Shown: positions 35,326 through 44,013 of the stretch, piece after piece
Layout of the letters: each line of letters opens with the position of its first letter
How positions within the stretch are numbered: position 1 is the first letter of the stretch
Assembly (NCBI RefSeq): GCF_024494645.1
Contig: NZ_JANHDJ010000004.1
Coordinates: forward strand, 186,001-250,000
Direction of reading: 5' to 3'
Length of the DNA: 64,000 nt
Source: Halohasta litorea
GTDB taxonomy: Archaea > Halobacteriota > Halobacteria > Halobacteriales > Haloferacaceae
Notes under the pieces: model-generated
Told to the model about the DNA's origin: nothing
Database searches by the model: none
What the model saw: only the letters and a program-made list of their open reading frames with translations
Made by a program: the position numbers and the translations under genes

Positions 35326-36981
35326 TCAGCCGATCCGTTCGAGCGCCCACGCTGCCCGCGCCCGGACGGCCTCGCTGGGGTCCTCCCGGCGGTGTTCAGT
35401 CAGCGGGTCGACGGCCTCGTCCGCCTCGCAGTGGCCCAACACCCAGCAGGCGTGGACCCGACTCCGCGTCCAGCTGTCCTCCAGGAGTTCGATCGTTCGC
35501 GGGACGAACGGCTCGATCCGGGCGGGGTACTCCTCGGCGATCCGGGCGAGGGTGCCCGCCGTGTTCGAGCGCACCGTGGGATCGTCGTCGTCCAACAGCG
35601 GGGCGATCTCCTCGGTGTAGGGGGCAACGTCCATCGGGAACCCCTGGGCGATGTCGCCGAGAATACCGACCGAATTTCCGCGTAGTTCGGGATCATATGC
35701 ACCGAGTTGATCCAACAGCGTCGGGACCACGGGCGTCGCCGCGTCGGGGTACGCCGAGGTGACGTGGCCCAGGGCGGCGGTACAGCTGATCCGATAGGGG
35801 TCGTCGTCGGCATCCAACAGCGAACACAGCTGCGGCACCAGCGGCCGGACCTCCTCGGGGAAGGATTCGGCGATCACGCTCAACACGGCCAGCGCCTGCC
35901 GACGCGCCCGCGTCGGCGTCGGCGACAACAGCGAGGCGATCGCCGGGGTGGCATCCAGTGCCGCGGCGGGGTCGTGTTCGGCGACCGCCAACAGGAACTG
36001 GGTAGCCGCCGTGTTCAGAAGCGAACTTTCGGCGTTCAGTTGGTCGACGATTTCCGGGGTTACGTCGACGACAGCTTCGGGGAACCGCTCGGCGACGGTC
36101 GCCAGCGACCGGACGGCGTACAGCCGGATCGACCGGTCGTCGTCGAGCCGGTCGGCCAACCGGTCGACGGCGGTCAGCCCGGCCTCGGGGCGGTCGTCGA
36201 CGACCGATTCGACGGTCCGCATCGCGTCGTACCGCACCGCCTGCTCTTCGGCGTCGATCAGCGGCCACAGCGAGTCGGTCTCCAGGAGGCCGGGGGCGAC
36301 CGCCGCAAGCTGTCGGTAGCGGTCGACGCGGTCGTCGGGCGGCCCCTCGTCGAGGGTGGGGAGCGACGCCCGCGTGACGGCTTCGACCGCGGCGATCTCC
36401 GGCAGGGCGATTCGGATCTGCCGGGGTGACTGTTCGACCGTCGTGCATTCGAAGGTGGGCGGCGCTGTCAGCCCGACCGCGGCCGCCGGAAGCCGTGTCG
36501 GCCCGGCGAACGGTCGCTTGGTCTCGACTTCCGTCGCCGATTCCGCGCCGACGATCCGAAACGCCGTCGAGGAGTCGAACTGGTCGAAAAACGCTTCGAG
36601 CGCCGCCCCGGAGTCGGGGGCCGCCCGGATCTGCAGCGGCTCGCCGGAGGGTCCAGGAGCGAACCACGCGATCGGCTCGCCACCCTCATCGGTGTGTCGG
36701 CGCAGACACTCGCGGACGGAGTCGCAACCGACCGCATCCCGCATCGTCAGGTGGTCGCGGCGGCCCGCTCCGGGCTCGACGGTGTACTGTCGCCAGCATT
36801 TGTGGCCGTCGATGAAGACCGGGTTGGGCTCGCCGCGGGTGGCAGGTCGACCGTCCTCGGTTTCGGCCCGGCCGTCGCAGACCGCACAGACCGGGTTCGG
36901 AACGGACCCGGCGGCCGGGGCTCCGACAGTGTTGCCACAGATACTACAGGGCGGCTGTCGGCGAGTCGGCGTCGAAGGCAT
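35326..36981 (-). CDS. Zinc-ribbon and HEAT-repeat scaffold protein
   Basis: The 551-residue protein has an N-terminal ribbon with CSICG and CAVCDG Cys pairs (residues about 10-40). A middle region without recognised family (about 45-225) follows, then roughly seven HEAT-like helical repeats (about 240-550, with LADRLDDDRSIRLYAVRSLATVAERFP and CTAALGHVTSAYPD-type units). HEAT arrays bind proteins or nucleic acids. No catalytic residues are visible. ATG 36981 is used; a longer frame extends through the promoter of the divergent eIF2B-like gene. Confidence 0.75.
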   Translation of the reverse strand: MPSTPTRRQPPCSICGNTVGAPAAGSVPNPVCAVCDGRAETEDGRPATRGEPNPVFIDGHKCWRQYTVEPGAGRRDHLTMRDAVGCDSVRECLRRHTDEGGEPIAWFAPGPSGEPLQIRAAPDSGAALEAFFDQFDSSTAFRIVGAESATEVETKRPFAGPTRLPAAAVGLTAPPTFECTTVEQSPRQIRIALPEIAAVEAVTRASLPTLDEGPPDDRVDRYRQLAAVAPGLLETDSLWPLIDAEEQAVRYDAMRTVESVVDDRPEAGLTAVDRLADRLDDDRSIRLYAVRSLATVAERFPEAVVDVTPEIVDQLNAESSLLNTAATQFLLAVAEHDPAAALDATPAIASLLSPTPTRARRQALAVLSVIAESFPEEVRPLVPQLCSLLDADDDPYRISCTAALGHVTSAYPDAATPVVPTLLDQLGAYDPELRGNSVGILGDIAQGFPMDVAPYTEEIAPLLDDDDPTVRSNTAGTLARIAEEYPARIEPFVPRTIELLEDSWTRSRVHACWVLGHCEADEAVDPLTEHRREDPSEAVRARAAWALERIG

Positions 36982-37108
36982 CGCTACTGGGTACCGTTCG
37001 CAGGGGGCTACCGTCTCAAAAATCTTCCGTGGCAAATTACCGGTTTGATAATTGGCCGCCTGCAGACTGGCCCGGAACACATTTGAGCCGAGGGACGAAC
37101 GTTCCTGT

Positions 37109-37957
37109 ATGATCGATGAGACAGTCGAGGAGATCCAAGGAATGCAGAGCCACAGCTCCTCGCTGATCGCTATCAAGGCGACACAGGCGCTCTCGGAGCT
37201 ACTCGACCGCGAGTACGCCTCCGTCGAGGAGTTCGAACGCGACCTCGAACGCAACGCGGGCGCGCTTCGACGGGCCAACCCCTCTCATGCGTCGCTCCAC
37301 AATGCGGTCCGGGCGGTCGAACGCTCGGTGTTAGATGTGTCCAACAGTGTCGAGGAGGCCAAGGACTTCACCCGCGAGATGATCGACCGTGTGGTCGAGG
37401 ATATCGAGACCGGCAAGCGCCGGGCAGCGATCAACGCCGCCGAAACCTTCGAAGACGGCGAAACCTTTCTGACGCACGATTTTTCCTCGACTGCGCTTGC
37501 GGCGGTCGAAGCCGCCGCCCTCGACGGCAACTACCTCACGGCCTACGTAATGGAGGCCCGCCCCCGATACATCGGCCGCGGAACCGCCCGAATGCTCGCG
37601 GCGATCGACCGGGTCGAGCCGCATCTGATGGTCGACAGCGCGCTGGGGCACTTCCTCTCGGAGTGCGATCGCGTCATCATCGGGATGGACTGCATCGTCG
37701 ACGACACCCTGTATAACCGGATCGGCACGCTGCCGCTGGCGGCGACCGCCCAGGAGCTCGGCGTTCCAGTTGTCGTCGTCGGCTCAGGGGCCAAGGTCAT
37801 CGAGGAAGGCTTCGCCTTCGAGAATCAACACCGCTCGACGTCGGAAGTCATGCTCGAACCCGTCGAAGGCATCGAGATCGAGAACCCGGCCTACGATGCC
37901 ACTCCTGTCGAGTACATCGACCAGCTCATCACCGAGACCGGCATCCACGAGTTCTAG
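37109..37957 (+). CDS. eIF2B-like family protein lacking the isomerase Cys
   Basis: The 282-residue protein has the eIF2B alpha/beta/delta-related fold. At the position of the catalytic Cys of ribose-1,5-bisphosphate isomerase it has Asp124 (THDFSS), while the Asp motif remains as IIGMDCI. It is therefore not a standard R15P or methylthioribose-1-phosphate isomerase and may be a regulatory or translation-related homologue. Its stop overlaps the stop of a convergent small membrane protein gene by three bases. An in-frame start at 37052 is not supported; 37109 starts the conserved region. Confidence 0.85.
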   Translation: MIDETVEEIQGMQSHSSSLIAIKATQALSELLDREYASVEEFERDLERNAGALRRANPSHASLHNAVRAVERSVLDVSNSVEEAKDFTREMIDRVVEDIETGKRRAAINAAETFEDGETFLTHDFSSTALAAVEAAALDGNYLTAYVMEARPRYIGRGTARMLAAIDRVEPHLMVDSALGHFLSECDRVIIGMDCIVDDTLYNRIGTLPLAATAQELGVPVVVVGSGAKVIEEGFAFENQHRSTSEVMLEPVEGIEIENPAYDATPVEYIDQLITETGIHEF

Positions 37958-38136
37958 CGCCAGTCGAACTTCCGGCCACGGATCGCCCGCACGGCCAGGA
38001 ATCCAACGAGCCCCATCGCCATAAACATGAACAGCGAGAGGGACTCTTGGAGGTAGCCAGTGTACGACAGAACCGTTCCGATCAGCAGAATGAGGATGCT
38101 GGTGATGATAATTTCGTATCCTTCTACCTCTACCAT
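37954..38136 (-). CDS. Small two-helix membrane protein
   Basis: The 60-residue protein (MVEVEGYEIIITSILILLIG start) has two hydrophobic helices separated by YTGYLQES, and ends with a basic RAIRGRKFDWR tail. It overlaps the stop codon of the convergent eIF2B-like gene. A three-residue longer start at 38145 is possible. No family is recognised. Confidence 0.65.
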   Translation of the reverse strand: MVEVEGYEIIITSILILLIGTVLSYTGYLQESLSLFMFMAMGLVGFLAVRAIRGRKFDWR

Positions 38137-38178
38137 AGCTATCACTCCCGGTAGTCATGAAAAACCGTTTCGGTTTTT

Positions 38179-39321
38179 TCACTCCTGACCGTTGTCGACG
38201 CTGACCCACTCGCCGTGCTCGTCGGCCTGCTCGATGCCATCGAGAACCTCCTGGACCTCATAGGCCTCGGCGAAGGAGGGTGAGAACTCGGTTCCCTCGG
38301 CGACTGCTGAGAGGAACTCGAAGTTTTCGTGGACGAAACTGTGCTCCCAGCCGATGGTGTGGCCCGGCGGCCACCAGTGGTCGACGTAGGGGTCGGTTTC
38401 CTCCGTCACGAGCACCGTCTCGTAGCCCCGACTGTCGCCGGTTAGCACTTCTAACTCGTTGAGCCGTTCGAGGGCGAATTTCAGGCTCCCCTCGGAGCCA
38501 TGAATCTCGATGGTGTGGTCGTTTTTGTGACCCGTCGCCATCCGCGAGGCTTCGAAACTCCCCACGGCTCCGTTGGCGAACTCGGCCTGTGCAGTGTAGG
38601 CGTCGTCGACGGTCACTGGCCGATACTCCTCGATTTCGCCCACATCGTCGTAGACGGGGCGTTCCTCGACGAACGTTTCGAGGTGGCCCGACACGCGGTC
38701 GATCCCACCGGTTCGGTCGCCGACGAGGAAGCGGACGAGGTCGACCGTGTGGGCACCCAGATCGCCGAGCGCGCCCGACCCCGCGAGGTCGGCGTCCATC
38801 CGCCAGGCCCACGGTGCCTCTGAATCGACGAGCCAGTCCTGGAGATACCGCCCACGAACGTGACGGATCTCGCCGAGTTCGCCGTCGGCGATCAGCCCCT
38901 TAGCGTACTGGATCGCCGGTAAAAAGCGGTAGTTGAAGGCACAGCCAGCCGGAACCGTCGCCTGCGCCGCCGCATCGCGCATTCGATCGGCCTCGTCGAG
39001 GGTCGGCGCGAGCGGTTTCTCACAGAGTACCGCAGTGCCTGCTTCGAGGGCCGCAATCGAGGGCTCGGCGTGGAGGTGGTTCGGCCCGAGGTTGTAGAAG
39101 ACGTCGACCTCGCCGACCACGTCTTCCCAGTCGGTCGCAGTGTTGTTAAATCCGAACTGGTCGGCCGCCTCGGCCAGCGCCTCCTCGTCGCGGCCAATGA
39201 GTGTATGACGTTCGACCGCGGGCGCGTCGGGGAAGAACATCGGCAACCGAGCGATCGCGTTCGAGTGGGCTCGACCCATAAACCGGTAGCCGAGCATCCC
39301 GATGGTGAGTGGTTCCGTCAT
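38179..39321 (-). CDS. Gfo/Idh/MocA-family oxidoreductase
   Basis: The 380-residue protein has an N-terminal Rossmann fold (IGMLGYRFMGRAHSNAI), the EKPLAPT motif with the catalytic Lys, and the second alpha/beta domain with GALGDLGAHTVDLVRFLVG carrying the conserved Asp and His. Relatives oxidise inositol, glucose or related cyclitols with NAD(P). It lies 2 bp after the sugar isomerase gene, so both are co-transcribed and likely act on the same sugar. Confidence 0.93.
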   Translation of the reverse strand: MTEPLTIGMLGYRFMGRAHSNAIARLPMFFPDAPAVERHTLIGRDEEALAEAADQFGFNNTATDWEDVVGEVDVFYNLGPNHLHAEPSIAALEAGTAVLCEKPLAPTLDEADRMRDAAAQATVPAGCAFNYRFLPAIQYAKGLIADGELGEIRHVRGRYLQDWLVDSEAPWAWRMDADLAGSGALGDLGAHTVDLVRFLVGDRTGGIDRVSGHLETFVEERPVYDDVGEIEEYRPVTVDDAYTAQAEFANGAVGSFEASRMATGHKNDHTIEIHGSEGSLKFALERLNELEVLTGDSRGYETVLVTEETDPYVDHWWPPGHTIGWEHSFVHENFEFLSAVAEGTEFSPSFAEAYEVQEVLDGIEQADEHGEWVSVDNGQE

Positions 39322-39323
39322 GG

Positions 39324-40292
39324 TTATGCCGCCCAGTAGGCATCGCCGGGTTCGGTCGTAAAGAGCGCGCGGGAGAGCACGTCGACGGCCTTTTCGAGGC
39401 CCTCCGTGGCCGAGGTCAGCGAGTCCTCGTGTTCGATCGACAGCGCACCCTCGTAGCCGACCATCCGGAGCGTCGAGACGATGTCCTTCCAGTGGCTCTC
39501 GCTATGTCCGTAGCCAATGGATCGGAACAGCCACGAGCGGTCGGCCTCCTCGGTGTAGGAGGTCGTGTCCAGGACACCCTTCTCACGGGCCTGTGACTCG
39601 TATATTTTGGTGTCTTTCGCGTGGGCGTGGTGGATGGCGTCGTGGTCCCCGAGGAGTCGGATCGCCTCGGTGACGTCGATCCCCTGCCAGTAGAGGTGTG
39701 AGGGGTCGAAGTTCGCGCCGAGCCGTTCGTTGGTTCGCTCGCGGAGTTCGAGCAGGCCGTGGGGTTCGTAGACGAGCATATTGGGATGCATCTCGATGGC
39801 GATATCGACGCCCTGCCGGTCGGCGAGATCGGCGAGTTCCGACCAGTAGTTTTCGGCGACCGTCCACTGGTATTCGTGGGCCTCACGGTGTTCGGTCGGC
39901 CACGGCGCGGTGATCCAGTTGGGCACCTCGTCGTTCGGCCCGCCCGCCGGAAGGCCCGAAAAACAGGTCACGGTGTCGACGCCCATCTGGGCGGCGAGAT
40001 CGACGGTCTCCCGCAGCTCCCGGTCGGCCTCGGCCGCGCGGCTCTCGTCGGGATGGAGGGGGTTGTTGTGGGTCGCCAACGCGCTGATTTCGAGGTCGTA
40101 TTCGGCGACCGTGTCGAGAAACGCCCCCTGGGCCTCGGGGTCGTCCAGGAGTCCGGAGCGGTCGAGGTGGTCCGAGCCGGGATAGCCGCCAGTGCCGAAC
40201 TCGACAGCCTCTACGCCGAGTTCCGAGAGATACGCGAGGGCGTCGTCGATTGGCTGGTCGCCGAGCGGGACGGTGAGCACGCCGAGCTTCAT
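39324..40292 (-). CDS. Sugar phosphate isomerase/epimerase (xylose isomerase-like TIM barrel)
   Basis: The 322-residue protein starts MKLGVLTVPLGDQPIDDALA and has the metal and substrate motifs of the AP-endonuclease-2/IolE-like barrel: EFGTGGYPGSDH, ALATHNNPLHP, DIAIEMHPNML with Glu, GANFDPSHLYWQG, and IEHEDS. It precedes the Gfo/Idh gene with a 2-bp gap, a common pairing in sugar and inositol catabolism. An open frame continuing upstream to 41363 is a non-coding extension overlapping the DUF1508 gene. Confidence 0.93.
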   Translation of the reverse strand: MKLGVLTVPLGDQPIDDALAYLSELGVEAVEFGTGGYPGSDHLDRSGLLDDPEAQGAFLDTVAEYDLEISALATHNNPLHPDESRAAEADRELRETVDLAAQMGVDTVTCFSGLPAGGPNDEVPNWITAPWPTEHREAHEYQWTVAENYWSELADLADRQGVDIAIEMHPNMLVYEPHGLLELRERTNERLGANFDPSHLYWQGIDVTEAIRLLGDHDAIHHAHAKDTKIYESQAREKGVLDTTSYTEEADRSWLFRSIGYGHSESHWKDIVSTLRMVGYEGALSIEHEDSLTSATEGLEKAVDVLSRALFTTEPGDAYWAA

Positions 40293-40390
40293 ACCGGACG
40301 TACAACGACGTCCCGAATAAATGGGTATGCTGTCTGCTACCGAATATTCGCTATCAATTGTCGCGTCAGGTACCGACACGCCCTCTCCAT

Positions 40391-41044
40391 TCACTCCGTG
40401 CGTTCGACTGGCGCACCCCGAACGTTCGTCTTGACGCTGTCGAGTCCCTGTTTGGCCTTCTGTTTCGAGGCATAGCCCTGCCCGCCGTCGGCGATGATGT
40501 TGCCGTTGTCGTGGACGAGCCGCCAGCGCCACTTGCCGCCCTTGTCTGCGAACAGTTCGAACGTCGCGTGGCTCCCGCCCTCCTCGACGGTCGCCTCGTG
40601 GTCGTCCTTCGAGGTGTCGACCACGTAGCCGCCGGGGGCATTCCGCTTGACGCTGTCGAGTCCCTGTTCGGCCTTCTGGGCGGAGGCGTACCCCTCGCCG
40701 CTGTCGGCGATGATGTTGCCGTTGCGGTGGACCAGCCGCCAGCGCCACTTGCCCTCCCGGTCTTCGTACAGCTCGAACCGCGCTTTGCTCACGTTGGTCT
40801 CGGTGTCGACGTCGTCGGCCTCGCCCTCCCACTCCATCTCGATGTCGAGACTGAGGGTTTCGCCTTCCTCTTCGACCTCGATCTCCATTGCGGGTTCGGC
40901 CGCCGGGGTCACCGTCACCGTCTGTTCGTCGTCGACCGGCACCGGCTTTCCTCGACCGAGTGCTTTCGCCAGCCGACGCAGATAGGTCGCGATCGACCGC
41001 CGACTCCGTTTCGTTTCGGATTTGTATATTGTTTCGTCCGCCAT
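40391..41044 (-). CDS. Tandem DUF1508 (YegP-type) protein
   Basis: The 217-residue protein has an acidic N-terminal region (TVTVTPAAEPAMEIEVEEEG). Two DUF1508 repeats follow, at residues about 85-135 (ARFELYEDREGKWRWRLVHRNGNIIADSGEGYASAQKAEQGL) and about 160-210. The two copies are about 75 percent identical in the core by eye, which suggests recent duplication. Function is unknown, though the family includes small stress-linked proteins. Basic N-terminal residues (TKRSRRSIATYLRRLAKALGRG) could bind membranes or nucleic acid. It is divergent from the MFS gene. Confidence 0.85.
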   Translation of the reverse strand: MADETIYKSETKRSRRSIATYLRRLAKALGRGKPVPVDDEQTVTVTPAAEPAMEIEVEEEGETLSLDIEMEWEGEADDVDTETNVSKARFELYEDREGKWRWRLVHRNGNIIADSGEGYASAQKAEQGLDSVKRNAPGGYVVDTSKDDHEATVEEGGSHATFELFADKGGKWRWRLVHDNGNIIADGGQGYASKQKAKQGLDSVKTNVRGAPVERTE

Positions 41045-41172
41045 ACGGTTCGTACTCACATGGCACACATATAGTGGTGTTCCCGAAAGAACAGTTTAGT
41101 CGGACTTGTTGCTCGGGTCGACAGTCACGCACAATCGGAGGCCATATGGGCGGGCCGTCTGCAAGGGGAGCT

Positions 41173-42480
41173 ATGTCCGACCGTTGGCTGTACGGCTGGG
41201 GACTGGGCTCGGTCGCCCTCGGCGGCGCGTCGCTGGTCGTCCCATTGTACGCCGTGGACCTCGGCGGCGGCCCGTTCGTCTTGGGGCTACTCGCAGCGGT
41301 CGCCGCCCTCGTCGGGGTTCCGGGTGCGCTCGGTGCGGGCCGGATCGCCGACCGAACCGGCAACTACCGGCTGCTCCTGCTTGGCACGCTCGTGTTGATT
41401 GCCGGAGCGATTGCCGTGATCCCACTGCTCGAAAGCGTGACACCAGTAATTCTCGCAAACGGTGTGCTTTGGTTCGCCTTCGCCGCCGCCACGCCGGTGG
41501 TGACGCTGCTGGCAGTCGTCGACGCCCCCGCCGAAGCGTGGAGCGAACGGATCGCCCTATTAAACAAATATCAGGGGATCGGCTGGGCTGTCGGCCTCTT
41601 TGTGGGATCAGTGTGGACCGGGTTCGGAACGCGGCTGCTGGCCCCGGAGCTGGTGATCCGGAGCCTGTTCGTCCCGCTGGCGGTCGCTGCAGCCCTCGGC
41701 CTCCTGTGGAGCGGTCGAACCCTCCCGGCCGATCCACCCGCCCAGCAACGGATCTCGGCCGACCGACTCCGGCGAGCCCTCCAGCGGGCCAATCGGTTCA
41801 GCGTCCGCAGCGCCACCTTTCCGTTTACGGTGAGTCGGGCCGACTTCCGGGAGTTCCACCCGCGTCGGTTCGTCGACCGGTTTTCGCCCACGCTCGCGCT
41901 CTACTTTCTGGCGGTCTGCCTCTGTTTCGCCGGCTTTGCAGCCTTTTTCGCGCCGCTGCCGGCGTTTTTGGCCGATGCGGGCTACGGATCGGACGGGATC
42001 TTCGCACTCTACCTGATCAACAGCCTCGCCGCGGCCGCCGTTTTCGGTCCCACCGGACGACTGAGCGCGAAATGGGGGGCCGAACTGGTGCAGATCGTCG
42101 GCCTCTCGGTCCGTAGCCTCGCCTTTTCGCTGGTCGTGGTCGTCGACCTCGCGCTGGGAGCTACCGCCTTCGGCTTCGGAATCGCCGCGGCCGTCTTCGC
42201 GCTGATCGGCGTGACGTGGGCGATCATCGCCGTCACCGCCAGCACGCTTGTCACCGAACTCGCCCCGGTGACGATCCGTGGCGAGGCCCTCGGGATGTAC
42301 GCCGCCCTCAGCGCGCTCGCCGGGGGCGTCGGCAGCCTCCTCGGCGGCTGGCTCGCCGCCGGGAGCTACCTCGTCGCCTTCGGCGCGGCCGGGGGGCTCG
42401 TCTTCGGTGGCGCAGTGACCGTCGTGTTCGTCCGCCGGCGGACTGTGGTCGACCGCAACACTGCGCGAACGCCCGCCTGA
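41173..42480 (+). CDS. Major facilitator superfamily transporter
   Basis: The 435-residue protein has about 12 membrane helices, with the MFS loop motif LGAGRIADRTGNYRLLLLG after helix 2 and a central hydrophilic loop. Substrate is unknown. The start at 41173 gives MSDRWLYGWGLGSVALG; a longer frame extending back to 40888 covers the DUF1508 gene on the other strand and is not coding. It is followed 85 bp later by an SDR-like gene. Confidence 0.85.
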   Translation: MSDRWLYGWGLGSVALGGASLVVPLYAVDLGGGPFVLGLLAAVAALVGVPGALGAGRIADRTGNYRLLLLGTLVLIAGAIAVIPLLESVTPVILANGVLWFAFAAATPVVTLLAVVDAPAEAWSERIALLNKYQGIGWAVGLFVGSVWTGFGTRLLAPELVIRSLFVPLAVAAALGLLWSGRTLPADPPAQQRISADRLRRALQRANRFSVRSATFPFTVSRADFREFHPRRFVDRFSPTLALYFLAVCLCFAGFAAFFAPLPAFLADAGYGSDGIFALYLINSLAAAAVFGPTGRLSAKWGAELVQIVGLSVRSLAFSLVVVVDLALGATAFGFGIAAAVFALIGVTWAIIAVTASTLVTELAPVTIRGEALGMYAALSALAGGVGSLLGGWLAAGSYLVAFGAAGGLVFGGAVTVVFVRRRTVVDRNTARTPA

Positions 42481-42565
42481 TTCGGCAGGCTGGACCCATG
42501 CCCACGGAATCGGATCTATCAGACCGGGCAAACTCTATTGACGGAGTCGTACATAGAGGGACGTA

Positions 42566-43468
42566 ATGCGTATTCTCGTTGTCGGGGCGACCGGGTTCGT
42601 CGGCAGTCGACTGGTCGCTCGGCTTGCGGAGTTGGGTCACGATGTCGTCGCGTTCTCGCGGAGTGCGAGACGAGAGTCGTTCTCCGACGGCGTCGAGGCC
42701 TTCGAGGGCGATCTTGCCGACGCCGACTCAGTAGCCGATCTCTGTGCGGGCGTCGACGTCGCCTACTACCTGATTCACTCGCTGACCGCCGACGATTTCG
42801 CCGCCCGCGACCGGGAGTACGCCCGGCGGTTCCGGGATGTCGCCTCCGAAGCGGGCGTCGACCGCGTCGTCTACCTGAGCGGTATCAGCGGCACCGGGGT
42901 CGACCTCTCGCCACATCTCGAATCCCGGCGCGAGGTCGAGGCGATCCTGGCTGGCGGCGAGTTCGATCTCACCGTCCTGCGGGCGGCGGTCATCATCGGC
43001 GCGGAGAGCGCGAGTTTCAGAATCCTCCACGATCTGACCGACCGGCTCCCGATCATGGCGGTCCCCCAGTGGGTTCGTACCCCCTGTCAGCCGATCGGGA
43101 TTCGGGATACGATCAGCTATCTGGTCGGTGTCCTGGATGCCGAAGCGACCCGCGGCGGGACCTACGACATCGGCGGTCCGTCGGTGTGGAACTACGAGTC
43201 GTTGCTCCAGTTGACCGCCAGAGAGAAGGGGAAGACGGTGTATATTGTGCCGGTGCCGGTGATGACGCCGAAGCTCTCGTCGTACTGGCTCCGACTGACG
43301 ACCGACGTGCAGTTCGATATCGCCCGGGCGCTGGCCGAGAGTATGCGCAATCCGGTGACCGTCGACGCCGCAAGCGATCTGCAAACTGTCGTGCCGATCG
43401 ACCAGACCCCGATCGAAACGGCAGTACGGGACGCGCTGGCCGAACTCCGAGCGTCCGCCGAACGCTGA
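42566..43468 (+). CDS. Atypical short-chain dehydrogenase (NmrA/NAD(P)-binding)
   Basis: The 300-residue protein begins with the Rossmann motif MRILVVGATGFVGSRLVARL and has the YLSGISG loop. The classic Tyr-x3-Lys catalytic pair is not evident, as in atypical SDRs that act as epimerases, reductases or redox sensors. RRY- and electron-transport-linked homologues in haloarchaea are annotated as NAD(P)H-binding proteins. The substrate cannot be read. It shares the strand with the MFS gene, with an 85-bp gap. Confidence 0.85.
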   Translation: MRILVVGATGFVGSRLVARLAELGHDVVAFSRSARRESFSDGVEAFEGDLADADSVADLCAGVDVAYYLIHSLTADDFAARDREYARRFRDVASEAGVDRVVYLSGISGTGVDLSPHLESRREVEAILAGGEFDLTVLRAAVIIGAESASFRILHDLTDRLPIMAVPQWVRTPCQPIGIRDTISYLVGVLDAEATRGGTYDIGGPSVWNYESLLQLTAREKGKTVYIVPVPVMTPKLSSYWLRLTTDVQFDIARALAESMRNPVTVDAASDLQTVVPIDQTPIETAVRDALAELRASAER

Positions 43469-43495
43469 GACGGTCGATGACGCCTGATAGTCGAC

Positions 43496-43909
43496 TTACT
43501 CCTGACGGTCAGCGTGATCCTGCCGAATCTCGTCGATGTACTCCCGAGCGTCAGGATCGAGTCTGTAGGTGCCGTGGATCTCGGCGGGGGCTTCCCCGTG
43601 GACGACACGGCCGAAGGGTGCGGCGATTTTGGGGTACAGCGCCTCGAAGCCACGGGCCACCGGCGAGGCGATCCCGCGGGCGTACATCGCCTTTTTAACG
43701 GCTGTCTCGCCAGCGTGGACCGCGTTGTCCTCGATCAGCACGAAAACGAACGGTCGGCTACCGAACTGGGCTTCGAGGAACTCTTGGACAACGTCGGACT
43801 CCCACGGGACGGCGATGACGTCGTCCATCCCGTAGGTCAACACGTCGACTGCGGTTCGAAACGCCGCTTTGCGGCCGTCATAGATGAGAACCGACAGTGG
43901 ACTACTCAC
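43496..43909 (-). CDS. DCC-like (DUF393-type) protein without the redox cysteines
   Basis: The 137-residue protein resembles the thiol-disulfide DCC/DUF393 family in layout. VLIYDGRKAAFRTAVDVLTY stands where DGDCPFC is expected, and GETAVKKAM matches the later G-x-x-A block. Both Cys are absent, so a redox role is unlikely. The GTG at 43909 is the likely start. It converges on the SDR-like gene and diverges from the membrane-GAF gene. The family assignment is moderate. Confidence 0.55.
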   Translation of the reverse strand: MSSPLSVLIYDGRKAAFRTAVDVLTYGMDDVIAVPWESDVVQEFLEAQFGSRPFVFVLIEDNAVHAGETAVKKAMYARGIASPVARGFEALYPKIAAPFGRVVHGEAPAEIHGTYRLDPDAREYIDEIRQDHADRQE

Positions 43910-44013
43910 GACCGCTGGTATGTCGCCGAGCGGCGTGATTCTTTCGAACGGCCCGAATCGAGGGACCGACGAGCAGGCGGTTTTATGTTTCTATCTGACA
44001 TTGGTGATTTTAA

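Noticed and set aside
40293-41363. Long upstream extension of the sugar isomerase frame
   Set aside because: It overlaps the DUF1508 gene, reads as Arg-rich low-complexity sequence, and the family starts at 40292 (MKLGVLTVP).
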